Notes: generated by a model from the letters alone, not told the origin. 64,000 nucleotides of DNA from Magnetospirillum sp. XM-1 (GCF_001511835.1 NZ_LN997848.1:3872001-3936000); one strand, 5' to 3'. Positions 1-8,603 are shown, numbered from the stretch's first letter. Numbers and translations are program-made.

Positions 1-78
1 AATCACCAGTTCGGCGGCCAGCGCCTGTCCGGTGGCCAGCACCAGCCCCAGACCGGCGAAAAGTAGTGTCCGTACCAT
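1..78 (-). CDS. N-terminus of an exported protein (partial)
   Basis: The gene runs off the left edge, so only 26 codons are visible. They start at an ATG with a strong GGGAGG ribosome site a few bases upstream. The peptide has a basic start (MVRT), a leucine/alanine/glycine-rich core and an ALAA-type signal peptidase I site, so the mature protein should be periplasmic or secreted. The family cannot be told from this fragment. It is divergent from the response regulator at 300, with about 220 bases between them that hold both promoters and no other gene I can support. Confidence 0.6.
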   Translation of the reverse strand, partial: MVRTLLFAGLGLVLATGQALAAELVI

Positions 79-299
79 GTTTCCTCCCGCTATCCACAAG
101 CGGTTCCGCCAGGCGCGGCGGCACCTCGTTCAAGCTAAGGTGATGAGGCTCCGGGGGATAATCAACCGGGCCTCCGCCATAGCCCCACAGAAATAATCCC
201 CGCAAATGTCTCATTCTGCACGTAAGCCGGTTTCCATACGGCTAAACCCGTAATATAGTTCCCGCTCACCCCGTTTGGCGGGAGAAGGGGGAGTCGGTC

Positions 300-746
300 T
301 TGACCCTGCGCAACGCATCGGAAGCTTTTGAAATCCTGCTGGTCGAGGATAATCCGGGAGATGCCCGTCTCGCCCAGGAAGCCCTGAAGGAAGGGCGCAT
401 GACCAGCCGCCTCAAGGTGGTGGTCGATGGCGTGGAGGCCATGTCTTTCCTGCGCCGCGAGGGGCCGTATGCCGGCTCGCCGCGCCCCAATCTGATTCTT
501 CTGGACCTCAACCTGCCCCGCAAGGACGGCCGTCAGGTCCTGGCCGAGCTCAAGGCGGACGAGGATCTGCGCCGCATTCCCGTGGTGGTGCTGACCACCT
601 CGCAGGCCGAGCAGGACATCCTGCGCAGCTATGACCTGCACGCCAATTGCTATATCACCAAGCCCGTCGACCTGGACCGCTTCATCTCGGTCGTCAGGTC
701 CATAGAGGAATATTGGTGCTCGGTGGTCACGCTGCCGCCGCGCTGA
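300..746 (+). CDS. Single-domain response regulator (Rcp1-like)
   Basis: A stand-alone CheY-fold receiver of 148 residues with no output domain. It shows the acidic pair in [12 protein letters not shown], the phospho-acceptor aspartate in [11 protein letters not shown], the switch threonine in VVLTTS and the lysine in ITKPVD. The NPGDARL signature and the long loop before the LLDLNLP strand are typical of the Rcp1 group, which often pairs with phytochrome-like or hybrid histidine kinases. The start is TTG, chosen because a GGAG-rich ribosome site lies just upstream. It ends 10 bases before the next gene, whose receiver has the same NPGDARL signature, so the two are probably co-transcribed and act in one phosphorelay or c-di-GMP pathway. 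Confidence 0.85.
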   Translation: MTLRNASEAFEILLVEDNPGDARLAQEALKEGRMTSRLKVVVDGVEAMSFLRREGPYAGSPRPNLILLDLNLPRKDGRQVLAELKADEDLRRIPVVVLTTSQAEQDILRSYDLHANCYITKPVDLDRFISVVRSIEEYWCSVVTLPPR

Positions 747-756
747 GCACCGCGCC

Positions 757-3249
757 ATGAGCGGTCCCCGCCCCCTCCCCGCCGTGCTGACCGTCCTCGT
801 CGTCGAAGACAACCCCGGCGACGCCCGGCTGGTGGAGCTGTACCTCCACGAGGACCCCGCCCGTCCGTTCAAGGTGGTGAAGGCCGCCCGGCTATCCGAA
901 GGACTGGCCGCGCTGCAGGCCCAGCCCATCGACGTGGTCCTTCTCGACCTGTCGCTGCCCGATTCCTTCGGCATGGACAGCCTAGCCAGACTGCGCACGG
1001 CCAGCCCCACGGTTCCGGTGGTGGTGCTGACCGGCACCTCGGACGAGGCGCTGGCGCTTGAAGCGCTGCGCCAGGGCGCCCAGGACTATCTGGTCAAGGG
1101 CCAGGGCGACGGCGAACTGGTGCGCCGCGCCATCCGCTACGCCATCGGCCGCTCCGCCGCCGACGCCGCGCTGCGCCAGAGCGAATCGCGCTTCCGCGCC
1201 CTGTTCGACAATGCCGGCACCGGCGTCATCCTGTCCGATGCCGGCGGCAACTACATCCACTGCAATCCCGCCTTCTGCACCATGGTCGGCTATTCCGACG
1301 CCGAATTGCAGGCCATGACCTATCGGGACATCACCCATCCCGACGACGTGGACGCCCACCGGCAGATGCGCGACGACATGATGGCCGGGCGCCTGGACAG
1401 CTACGAGCTGACCAAGCGCTACATCCGCCGCGACGGCGCCACCGTCTGGGCGCGCCTCACCGTCACCGCCATGCGCGAGGGTCCCGACAACGAGACCCGC
1501 TTCACCGTGGCGGTGGTCGAGGACGTTACGGAAAGAAAGCGCCTCGAGGACCATATGCGCCTGGCCGCCACGGTGTTCGAGAGCACCGGCGAAGGGCTGT
1601 TCGTCACCGACGAGATGCGCCGCATCATCCACGTCAACCCGGCCTTCACCGAGCTGACCGGCTATCCCGCCGACGAGGTGATCGGCCGCACGCCCCGATT
1701 CCTGGCCTCGGGCCGCCATCCGCCGGAATTCTACGACGTCATCTTCAAGACCCTGGCCGAAACCGGCAAGTGGCAGGGCGAGATCTGGAACCGCCGCAAG
1801 ACCGGCGAAATGTTCGCCGAGTGGCTGAACATCTCGGTGGTGCGCAACGAGCGGGGCGAGCTTTCCAATTACGTGGCGGTGTTCTCGGACATCACGTCGC
1901 GCAAGCAGGACGAGGAGCGCCTCAGCTACGCCGCCAACCACGATCCCCTGACCCGGCTGCCCAACCGCACCCTGTTCCAGGAGCGTCTGTCGCGCGCGCT
2001 GACCCGCGCCCACCGCAACCAGTCCATCGTCGCCCTGCTGTTCATCGACCTCGACTTCTTCAAGCAGGTCAACGACACGCTGGGCCATCTGGCCGGCGAC
2101 ATCTTGCTGCAGCAGGTGGCCGAACGCCTGTCGTCGTGCATTCGCCAGGGCGACACCGTGGCCCGTCTGGCCGGCGACGAGTTCACGGTCATCTTGGAAG
2201 AGATCGGCGAACCCCGCGACGGCGCCGTGGTCGCCCACAAGATCCTGTCGCTGCTGGCCGAGCCCTTCGACCTGCAGGGGCACGAAGCCCGCATCTCGTC
2301 CTCCATCGGCGTGGCGCTGTACCCGTCCGACGGCGGTGATGCCCAGACCCTGATCAAGCTGGCCGACGCCGCCATGTACCGGGCCAAGCACCAGGGCCGC
2401 AACGCCTGCCGCTTCCATTCCGAGACCGTCAACGCCCTGGCCTTCGAGCGTCTGGCCCTGGAAAGCGCCCTTCGCCACGCGGTGGAGCGCGGCGAATTCC
2501 TGCTGCATTACCAGCCCATCTTCGACGCCCGCACCGGCGCCGTGGTGGCGGCCGAGGCGCTGCTGCGCTGGCGCCATCCCGATTTCGGCCTGATCATGCC
2601 CAACCAGTTCCTGCCGCTGGCGGAAGAGACCGGCCTGATCCTTCCCATCGGCCGCTTCGTGCTCGACCAGGCCTGCCGCCAGGCCAAGTCCTGGCTGGAT
2701 GCCGGTCACGCCGGCCTCAAGGTCGGCATCAATCTCAGCCTCAGGCAGTTGCGCGCCCCCGAACTGATCGAGGACATCGCCGCCGCCCTGGAGACCAGCG
2801 CGCTGCCCCCGGGCGCCCTGGAGCTGGACGTGCCGGAAAGCGCCATCATCGACAAGGGCCAGGACGTCGACGCCATCTTCACCCAGTTCAAGACGCTGGG
2901 CGTGCGCATGGCCATCGACGCCTTCGGCTCGGGCTATTCCTCGTTCTCATTCCTGCGCAAACTGCCCAGCAACACGCTGAAGATCGACCAGAGCTTCGTG
3001 CGCGACGCCGCCTCGGGCGCCGAGGAATCCGAGATCGTCACCGCCATCGTGGCGGTGGCGCGCGGCCTCCATCTGTCGGTCGTCGCCCCCGGCATCGAAA
3101 GCCAGGAGCAGTTGGATCATCTGACCAAGTACGATTGCGACATGGTCCAGGGCTTCCTGTTCGCCCATCCCATGCCGGCCGAGGAGCTGACCGCGTTCCT
3201 GCTTGCCGGCAAACCCCCGGCCTCCCTTCCGGTCAAGCCGCCGGCCTGA
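757..3249 (+). CDS. Receiver-PAS-PAS-GGDEF-EAL signalling protein
   Basis: An 830-residue c-di-GMP signalling protein. Order: receiver (about 10-130, phospho-acceptor Asp64), PAS (about 143-265), PAS with PAC (about 268-390), GGDEF (about 395-555) and EAL (about 565-815). The GGDEF signature reads AGDEF at 472-476 and keeps the upstream RxxD inhibitory site (RQGD, five residues before), so diguanylate cyclase activity is plausible. The EAL domain keeps EAL at 600-602, but the usual DDFG is DAFG (Ala722) and the usual AEGxE is APGIE (Pro778). Both changes hit residues needed for metal binding or catalysis in the family, so the phosphodiesterase is probably dead. There is no membrane segment, so it is cytoplasmic. 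It follows the receiver gene at 300. Confidence 0.9.
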   Translation: MSGPRPLPAVLTVLVVEDNPGDARLVELYLHEDPARPFKVVKAARLSEGLAALQAQPIDVVLLDLSLPDSFGMDSLARLRTASPTVPVVVLTGTSDEALALEALRQGAQDYLVKGQGDGELVRRAIRYAIGRSAADAALRQSESRFRALFDNAGTGVILSDAGGNYIHCNPAFCTMVGYSDAELQAMTYRDITHPDDVDAHRQMRDDMMAGRLDSYELTKRYIRRDGATVWARLTVTAMREGPDNETRFTVAVVEDVTERKRLEDHMRLAATVFESTGEGLFVTDEMRRIIHVNPAFTELTGYPADEVIGRTPRFLASGRHPPEFYDVIFKTLAETGKWQGEIWNRRKTGEMFAEWLNISVVRNERGELSNYVAVFSDITSRKQDEERLSYAANHDPLTRLPNRTLFQERLSRALTRAHRNQSIVALLFIDLDFFKQVNDTLGHLAGDILLQQVAERLSSCIRQGDTVARLAGDEFTVILEEIGEPRDGAVVAHKILSLLAEPFDLQGHEARISSSIGVALYPSDGGDAQTLIKLADAAMYRAKHQGRNACRFHSETVNALAFERLALESALRHAVERGEFLLHYQPIFDARTGAVVAAEALLRWRHPDFGLIMPNQFLPLAEETGLILPIGRFVLDQACRQAKSWLDAGHAGLKVGINLSLRQLRAPELIEDIAAALETSALPPGALELDVPESAIIDKGQDVDAIFTQFKTLGVRMAIDAFGSGYSSFSFLRKLPSNTLKIDQSFVRDAASGAEESEIVTAIVAVARGLHLSVVAPGIESQEQLDHLTKYDCDMVQGFLFAHPMPAEELTAFLLAGKPPASLPVKPPA

Positions 3250-3277
3250 GGGAACTGGCCGGCGGCGCCGACAATGC

Positions 3278-3724
3278 TCAGCCCTTGGCGAGCGCCTGAG
3301 CCACCACCATCCGCACCCAGGCGGCCCGCGACAGGCCCAGGGCCTCGGCCTTGGCGTCGATCTGCGGCAGCTGCGCATCCTCGAAGCGGATGATCACCGC
3401 CTCCTTCTTGCGCTTCTCCTTCTTGCGGCCCTTCTTTTCCTTCTTCTCCTTCTTTTCCTTCTTGGGCTTGGCGTCCTTCTTGTCGAGCTTGGGCGCCGCG
3501 GCCTCGGGCGCCGGAGCTTCGGGCGCCGCGGCGACGGGAGCCGCAGCGGGAATCTCGGCCTTGGCGGCAGGCGCCGCCTTTTCCTTCTTGGGCGCCGCAG
3601 CCTTGGGCTTTGCCGCCGTCACCGTCTTGGGCTTGGCCTCGGCCTTGGGCTTGGCCTCGGCCTTGGCGGCGGCCGCCTTGGGCTTGGGTACGGCCGCAGC
3701 CTTGGTCTTGTTCTCGTCCGACAT
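3278..3724 (-). CDS. Ala/Lys/Pro-rich protein with C-terminal ribbon-helix-helix-like segment
   Basis: Family not firmly recognised. The 148-residue protein starts at an ATG with GGAGTAGG upstream. Residues about 5-105 are low-complexity repeats of Ala, Lys, Pro and Glu, ending in a very basic lysine-rich stretch, and resemble histone-H1-like tails. The last 40 residues (VIIRFEDAQLPQIDAKAEAL, then GLSRAAWVRMVVAQALAKG) look like a CopG/Arc ribbon-helix-helix: one strand and two helices with a Ser-Arg helix start. I infer a DNA-binding protein that is either nucleoid-associated or a regulator. It is convergent with the GGDEF/EAL gene. Confidence 0.6.
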   Translation of the reverse strand: MSDENKTKAAAVPKPKAAAAKAEAKPKAEAKPKTVTAAKPKAAAPKKEKAAPAAKAEIPAAAPVAAAPEAPAPEAAAPKLDKKDAKPKKEKKEKKEKKGRKKEKRKKEAVIIRFEDAQLPQIDAKAEALGLSRAAWVRMVVAQALAKG

Positions 3725-3783
3725 CGATCCTACTCCGCATCCGGTCGGCGCCACCCTCGGCGCCACGGGAATATTGTATATCG

Positions 3784-3797
3784 AAGCGATATCGCTT
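3784..3797. promoter_or_regulatory. Palindrome between divergent genes
   Basis: AAGCGATATCGCTT is a perfect 14-base palindrome in the 171-base gap between the ribbon-helix-helix-like gene (minus) and the binding-protein gene (plus). Its position in a divergent promoter region suggests an operator, possibly for the neighbouring ribbon-helix-helix-like protein. This is inference. Confidence 0.3.
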
Positions 3798-3895
3798 TTT
3801 CAAGCAATTCCGCTGGCGGGATTCCGCTGTGGCGCGCCGCCCATCCGCTGGTAGACTGAAATCCGGATATTTCATATCTCAGGGAGGAGACAGAC

Positions 3896-4996
3896 ATGGG
3901 CAGGATCGGGATTACGGGGATCAGTCTGGCGACGGCGCTGCTGCTGGCCGGCGCGGCGCGGGCCGACATCACCATCGGCGTGGCCGGACCGCTGTCGGGC
4001 AGCGAGGCCGCCTTCGGCGAGCAGTTCAAGCGCGGCGCCATGAAGGCCATCGAGGACATCAACGCCAAGGGCGGCGTGCTGGGCCAGAAGCTGGCTCTGG
4101 CCATGGGCGACGATGCCTGCGACCCCAAGCAGGCGGTGGCCGTGGCCAACGAGATGGCCGCCAAGAAGGTGCCCTTCGTCGCCGGACACTTCTGCTCGGG
4201 CTCGTCCATTCCCGCGTCGGAAGTCTACGCAGAGACCGGCATCTTGCAGATCTCGCCCGCCTCGACCAACCCCAAGTTCACCGAACGCGGCCTGCCCAAC
4301 GTGTTCCGCACCTGCGGCCGCGACGACCAGCAGGGCGTCATCGCCGCCGAATTCATCGCCAAGACCATGAAGGGCAAGGTGGTGGCCATCGTTCACGACA
4401 AGTCGGCCTACGGCAAGGGCCTGGCCGACCAGACCCGCGACGCCCTGGGCAAGAACGGCGTCAAGGAAGCGGTGTACGAGGCCATCTCGGCCGGTGAGAA
4501 GGACTATTCCGCCCTGGTCACCAAGCTGAAGGCGGCCAAGGTCGACCTGCTGTATTTCGGCGGCTACAAGACCGAGGCGGGCCTGATCGTCCGCCAGTTG
4601 CGCGACCAGGGAATGCAGACCCGGCTGATGGGCGGCGACGCCCTGGTGACCGAGGAATACTGGGCCATCACCGGGGCTGCCGGCGAGGGCACCATGATGA
4701 CCTTCAGCCCCGACCCCCGCAAGAACCCGGCCAACGCCGACCTGGTCAAGTACTACCGCGCCCAGAAATACGAGCCCGAGGCCTATACGCTGTACACCTA
4801 CGGCACCATCCAGGCCTGGGCCCAGGCCGCCGAGAAGGCCAAGTCCACCGACTGGAAGAAGGTGGCGGCCACGCTGAAGGCCGACAAGTTCGACACCGCC
4901 ATCGGCAAGATCGGCTTCGACGCCAAGGGCGACGTCGCCGCTCCCGGCTACGTCATGTATGTTTGGAAGGGCGGCAAGTACGATTACGCGGATTGA
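3896..4996 (+). CDS. Branched-chain amino-acid-type ABC substrate-binding protein
   Basis: A 366-residue periplasmic binding protein of the LivJ/LivK (HAAT) family. A signal peptide ends at about residue 23 (ARA, then DITIG). The mature start matches the family pattern (ITIGVAGPLSGSEAAFGEQFKRG), and GRDDQQG and DKSAYGKG segments mark the two lobes. The start has an excellent AGGGAGGAG ribosome site. No permease or ATPase genes follow, so it must share a transporter encoded elsewhere, perhaps the liv operon at 19-23.7 kb, which has its own binding protein. The ligand cannot be read from the sequence. A strong hairpin lies after the stop. Confidence 0.88.
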   Translation: MGRIGITGISLATALLLAGAARADITIGVAGPLSGSEAAFGEQFKRGAMKAIEDINAKGGVLGQKLALAMGDDACDPKQAVAVANEMAAKKVPFVAGHFCSGSSIPASEVYAETGILQISPASTNPKFTERGLPNVFRTCGRDDQQGVIAAEFIAKTMKGKVVAIVHDKSAYGKGLADQTRDALGKNGVKEAVYEAISAGEKDYSALVTKLKAAKVDLLYFGGYKTEAGLIVRQLRDQGMQTRLMGGDALVTEEYWAITGAAGEGTMMTFSPDPRKNPANADLVKYYRAQKYEPEAYTLYTYGTIQAWAQAAEKAKSTDWKKVAATLKADKFDTAIGKIGFDAKGDVAAPGYVMYVWKGGKYDYAD

Positions 4997-5025
4997 CGCC
5001 TCCGCCCACCGGGTCTACCAAGGAA

Positions 5026-5049
5026 ACGGGCCGGACTCGTCCGGCCCGT
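5026..5049 (+). terminator. Intergenic hairpin between binding protein and copper-storage-like gene
   Basis: ACGGGCCGGA and TCCGGCCCGT form a perfect 10-bp stem with a CTCG tetraloop, 30 bases after the upstream stop codon and just before the ribosome site of the next gene. There is no T-run, so it may stabilise mRNA or attenuate transcription rather than act as a classic terminator. Confidence 0.45.
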
Positions 5050-5067
5050 ACAGGGGAGAAACGCAAA

Positions 5068-5397
5068 ATGCCTTTGTCCGATTGCATTGACGCCTGTGAA
5101 CTGGCGCACCGGGCCTGCACCGAGTCGGTGATCCACGGCATGCAACAGGGCGGCAGCGCCGCCGAATGGGAACTGGTCCAGCTGCTGCTCGACTGCGCCG
5201 ACATCAACGAGACCGCCGCCGACTTCATGCTGCGTTCATCGCGCCTGCACCACCTCACCTGCCAGGTGGCGGCCGAGGTGTCCGACAAGTGCGCCAGCGC
5301 CTGCGAGAAGCTGGCCAAGGAGGACGTGCGGCTCAAGGAATGCGCCGAAGCCTGCCGCCGGGCCGCCACGGCCTGCCGCAAGACCATCAAGAACTAA
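5068..5397 (+). CDS. Cysteine-rich four-helix-bundle copper-binding protein (Csp/DUF326-like)
   Basis: A 109-residue protein with ten cysteines at 6, 10, 17, 43, 65, 75, 79, 92, 96 and 103. Several are spaced CxxxC within predicted helices, which is the pattern of cytosolic Csp3/DUF326 proteins whose four-helix bundle core stores many Cu(I) ions. There is no signal peptide, so it is cytosolic like Csp3. The start was set at the ATG that follows CAGGGGAGAA; the longer reading frame upstream has no such site. No copper exporter or regulator is adjacent, so the copper role rests on the fold and cysteine pattern only. Confidence 0.75.
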   Translation: MPLSDCIDACELAHRACTESVIHGMQQGGSAAEWELVQLLLDCADINETAADFMLRSSRLHHLTCQVAAEVSDKCASACEKLAKEDVRLKECAEACRRAATACRKTIKN

Positions 5398-5398
5398 G

Positions 5399-5493
5399 GC
5401 GGCCGGGACGGCCGCGCTCCAAGGGGCATCGCCGCCCCGGAGCGCGGGCATCCTGCCCGCTGAATTTATCGGAGCGCGGGCATCCTGCCCGCA
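5399..5493. repeat. Interspersed palindromic repeat, family B (two units)
   Basis: The intergenic segment contains a GGCCGGGACGGCCGCGCTCC head followed by two copies of GAGCGCGGGCATCCTGCCCGC, each able to fold on itself (GCGGGCA / TGCCCGC). The same head and hairpin unit recur at 27946-28000, also next to a gene end. This is a REP-like dispersed element. Confidence 0.7.
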
Positions 5494-5518
5494 GGTCGCC
5501 CCGAGGACACAGGAGATC

Positions 5519-5800
5519 ATGGTGAAGGACGAAACCCGCATCGTTGGCAATCTGCCCAACCTTCGCATGGAGATCGTCCATCGCCAGGACCCCGACGGCG
5601 CGGCCGAGCATGTGAGCATTCATCTCTCGGCCACGCCGTCCTTCCAGGCCGCCGAAACCCTGCTGTCGCCCGCCATGTGGGGCAATCCCCTGGCGCTGTG
5701 GACCTGCATGACCCAGGCGTGGCTCACCCCCTGGACCCAGGCGCTGGGCGGCGGCGGCAATCCCTGGCTCGACGCCCTGACGCAGCGCGATTCCAAGTAG
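5519..5800 (+). CDS. Conserved-looking small hypothetical protein
   Basis: Not recognised. It is a 93-residue soluble protein that starts at an ATG with AGGAGATC immediately upstream. The first half (VGNLPNLRMEIVHRQDP, HVSIHLSATPSFQ) looks like beta strands; the second half is rich in Trp, Pro and Leu (WGNPLALWTCMTQAWLTPW). Phasins and poly-hydroxyalkanoate-associated proteins can have Trp-rich helices of this sort, but the likeness is too weak to call. Its TAG is followed directly by the ATG of the MFS carrier, so the two are translationally coupled and probably share a function. Confidence 0.6.
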   Translation: MVKDETRIVGNLPNLRMEIVHRQDPDGAAEHVSIHLSATPSFQAAETLLSPAMWGNPLALWTCMTQAWLTPWTQALGGGGNPWLDALTQRDSK

Positions 5801-6979
5801 ATGAATCCCGAACGTACCTCGTGGCCCGCCGTCCTCATGGCGGTGGGAGCGGGAGTCGCCGCCGCCTTCCAGGTGGGCAAGGCCCCCATCGCGCTGCCCT
5901 TCATCCGGGGCGAGATGGGCCTCGACCTGTCCCACGCCGCCTGGATCCTCTCCATCTTCGCCCTGATGGGAGCCGCCGTCGGCGCCGGCATGGGCACCCT
6001 GGTCACCCGCCTGGGCTCGCGCCGCCTGTTGCCGGTGGGACTCGGCATTCTGGCGGCCGGCAGCCTGGCGGGGGGCCTCATCCCGGGCTTCGAAGCCTTG
6101 CTGGCCGCCCGGGTGGTGGAGGGTATCGGCTATATGCTGGTGGTCATCTCGGCGCCCGCCCTCATCACCTTGCTGACCACCGCCAGCCAGCGCCAGATGG
6201 CCTTCGGCCTGTGGGGGGCCTTCATGCCGTTCGGCATGGCGGTGTCCATGGCCGCCGCCCCCGCGCTTCCCCTGGTCGGCTGGCGCGGCCTGTGGCTGGG
6301 CATGGCCGCGCTGCTGCTGGGCTACGCCCTGCTGGTCCATTTCCGCATGCCGCGCCCGCCCAGGCCGCCCCGGCAGGACAGCCACATCCTGCACGACGTG
6401 GCCGACACGCTGCGGGCCCCCGGTCCGCTGCTGCTGGCCGCCACCTTCATCCCCTATTCCGCCGCCTATGCGGCGCTTACCGGCTTTTTGCCCACCCTGC
6501 TGATCGAGCGCATGGAGGTCAGCCCCGGCACCGCCGGGCTGATGGCCGCCCTGGTGGCCGGGGTCAACATCATCGGCAACGTCTCGTCGGGTCCGGCGCT
6601 CCGCCTCGGTCTGCCCCGGCGCAAGGTGATGGCCGCCGCCTTCGCGGTGATGATGGTCGGCTGCTTAGGGATTTTCCAGCCCTGGGTCCCGCCCGCCGCC
6701 GCCTATGGCCTGTGCCTGATGGTCAGCGCCTGCTCGGGCCTGCTGCCCGGCTGCATCCTGGGCTCGGCCTCGGTCTACGCGCCGCGCCTGACCCTGGTGC
6801 CGGTGACGCTGGGCCTTTACATGCAGGGCAGCAACTGGGGCCAGCTGCTGGGGCCGGTGGTGGTGGGCGCCGCCGTCTCGTCCCAAGGCTGGTCCGCCGC
6901 CTCGCTCGTCCTGGGCGCCGCCACCCTGTGCGGCATCGGCATGGCGCTGGCCTTGCGCCGGGCGGGCAAGGAGCCTTAA
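5801..6979 (+). CDS. MFS transporter
   Basis: A 392-residue Major Facilitator Superfamily carrier with about 12 hydrophobic segments. The loop 2-3 motif appears as GTLVTRLGSRRLLPVG. The substrate is unknown; the overall look is of the CynX/NimT-like or general MFS_1 carriers. It starts at the base after the stop of the 93-residue gene and is followed closely by the D-lactate dehydrogenase-like gene. That suggests, as inference, a possible role in import of a hydroxy acid such as lactate, or in export. Confidence 0.85.
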   Translation: MNPERTSWPAVLMAVGAGVAAAFQVGKAPIALPFIRGEMGLDLSHAAWILSIFALMGAAVGAGMGTLVTRLGSRRLLPVGLGILAAGSLAGGLIPGFEALLAARVVEGIGYMLVVISAPALITLLTTASQRQMAFGLWGAFMPFGMAVSMAAAPALPLVGWRGLWLGMAALLLGYALLVHFRMPRPPRPPRQDSHILHDVADTLRAPGPLLLAATFIPYSAAYAALTGFLPTLLIERMEVSPGTAGLMAALVAGVNIIGNVSSGPALRLGLPRRKVMAAAFAVMMVGCLGIFQPWVPPAAAYGLCLMVSACSGLLPGCILGSASVYAPRLTLVPVTLGLYMQGSNWGQLLGPVVVGAAVSSQGWSAASLVLGAATLCGIGMALALRRAGKEP

Positions 6980-7011
6980 TTTAAGTGGTCCTACCACGAA
7001 GGCCCGTCCCC

Positions 7012-8385
7012 ATGCCCCTTCCCGCCGACCTTGCCTCCGATCTCGCCGCCCGCTTCGGCGAGCGCTTCTCCACCGCCCAGATCGTGCGCGAGCAGCACGG
7101 CAAGGACGAATCCCACTTCGCCCCCTGCCCGCCCGAAGCCGTGGTCTTCGCCCAATCCACCGAGGAGGTGGCGGCCACCGTCAAGGCCTGCGCCGCCCAT
7201 GGGGTTCCGGTCATCGCCTTTGGCACCGGCACCTCGCTGGAAGGGCATGTGGCGGCGCTTTCGGGCGGCGTCTGCATCGACGTCAGCGGCATGAACCGTG
7301 TCCTCGAGGTCAGGGCCGAGGATCTGGACGTCACCATCCAGCCCGGCGTGACCAGGAAGCAGTTGAACGAATACCTGCGCGACACCGGGCTGTTCTTTCC
7401 CATCGATCCCGGCGCCGACGCCTCCCTGGGCGGCATGGCGGCGACCCGGGCGTCGGGCACCAACGCCGTGCGCTACGGCACCATGCGCGAGAACGTGCTG
7501 TCGCTCCAGGTGGTGCTGCCCGACGGCCGGGTGATCCGCACCGCCAAGCGGGCGCGCAAATCGGCCGCCGGCTACGACCTCACCCGCCTGTTCGTGGGCT
7601 CGGAAGGCACGCTCGGCATCATCACCGAGCTGACGCTCCGCCTGCACGGCATCCCCGAAGCCATTTCGGCGGCAATCTGCCCCTTCCCCTCCATCGAGGC
7701 GGCGGTCAACACCGTGATCCTCACCATCCAGTCGGGCGTGCCGGTGGCGCGCATCGAGTTCCTGGACAAGGTGATGATCGACGCGGTCAACCGCTATTCC
7801 AAGACCAGCCACAAGGTGGCGCCCACCCTGTTCTTCGAATTCCACGGCAGCCCCGCTTCCGTGCAGGAGCAGGCCGAGAAGGTCGAGGCCATCGCCGCCG
7901 AATTCGGGGTCGAGGGCTTCCAATGGGCCACCGGCGCCGAGGAGCGCACCCGATTGTGGGCGGCGCGCCACAACGCCTATTACGCCGGCGTGGCCATGCG
8001 GCCGGGCTGCCGGGCCTGGACCACCGACGCCTGCGTGCCCATCTCGCGTCTGGCCGAATGCCTGCTGGAAACCGAGGAGGACTTGAAGTCCACCCCGCTG
8101 ACCTCGGCCATCGTCGGCCATGTGGGGGATGGAAACTTCCACGTCATGCTGCTGGTCGATCCCGCCCGCCCCGAGGAGATCGCCGAGGCCGAGCGCATCA
8201 ACCACCGCATCGTGCGCCGCGCGCTGGCCATGGACGGCACCTGCACCGGCGAGCACGGGGTGGGCCATGGCAAGATGGCCTTCCTGGAGGAGGAATACGG
8301 CGACGCCCTGGACGTGATGCGCGCCATCAAGCGCGCCATCGATCCCGCCGGGATCATGAATCCCGGCAAGATCGTCATTCCGTGA
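7012..8385 (+). CDS. FAD-linked oxidase, D-lactate dehydrogenase (cytochrome)-like
   Basis: A roughly 457-residue flavoprotein of the GlcD/Dld family that oxidises a 2-hydroxy acid (D-lactate or glycolate) and passes electrons to cytochrome or quinone. The FAD_binding_4 (PCMH) part shows VIAFGTGTSLEGH and a PGADASLGGMAATRASGTNAVRYG block. The C-terminal FAD-oxidase part ends with HVGDGNFH, GTCTGEHGVGHGK and a PAGIMNPGKI tail, all family hallmarks. A single polypeptide with no iron-sulfur domain favours the LDHD-like D-lactate enzymes over the three-subunit glycolate oxidase. An in-frame GTG at 6985 is an alternative start; I chose the ATG at 7012. Confidence 0.85.
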   Translation: MPLPADLASDLAARFGERFSTAQIVREQHGKDESHFAPCPPEAVVFAQSTEEVAATVKACAAHGVPVIAFGTGTSLEGHVAALSGGVCIDVSGMNRVLEVRAEDLDVTIQPGVTRKQLNEYLRDTGLFFPIDPGADASLGGMAATRASGTNAVRYGTMRENVLSLQVVLPDGRVIRTAKRARKSAAGYDLTRLFVGSEGTLGIITELTLRLHGIPEAISAAICPFPSIEAAVNTVILTIQSGVPVARIEFLDKVMIDAVNRYSKTSHKVAPTLFFEFHGSPASVQEQAEKVEAIAAEFGVEGFQWATGAEERTRLWAARHNAYYAGVAMRPGCRAWTTDACVPISRLAECLLETEEDLKSTPLTSAIVGHVGDGNFHVMLLVDPARPEEIAEAERINHRIVRRALAMDGTCTGEHGVGHGKMAFLEEEYGDALDVMRAIKRAIDPAGIMNPGKIVIP

Positions 8386-8392
8386 ACCGAAG

Positions 8393-8587
8393 TCAGGCGG
8401 CGGCGCCCAGCTCGGCGATGAAGGGGTAAAGCTGATCGACGATCAGCCGGATGGTGTCGGCGTCGAGGGAGGGAATCATGGCGGTCAGCAGGGTGGCGGC
8501 GGCGCCGCGCTGTGCGACCGGATCCAGCCCCCCCTTGCGGGCGTCCATCACCGCGTGGGCGATGATCTCTCTGAGCGATGGGTCCAT
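8393..8587 (-). CDS. Small hypothetical protein
   Basis: Not recognised. It is a 64-residue, mostly helical, acidic protein (MDPSLREIIAHAVMDARKGG, then PSLDADTIRLIVDQLYPFI), with no signal peptide or membrane segment. An upstream in-frame TTG at 8662 would extend it by 25 residues, but the extension runs through the terminator hairpin at 8604-8634, so I chose the ATG. The ribosome site is weak. It is convergent with the dehydrogenase, only 7 bases apart. Confidence 0.5.
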   Translation of the reverse strand: MDPSLREIIAHAVMDARKGGLDPVAQRGAAATLLTAMIPSLDADTIRLIVDQLYPFIAELGAAA

Positions 8588-8603
8588 GATCGGCCTATGA
8601 ACG

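Noticed and set aside
982..2709. A 575-residue open frame on the minus strand opposite the GGDEF/EAL gene, and similar long antisense frames opposite most genes
   Set aside because: GC-rich third positions leave few stops on the opposite strand. The translations are low-complexity (Gly, His, Arg, Gln) with no domains, while the sense frames have clear ones.
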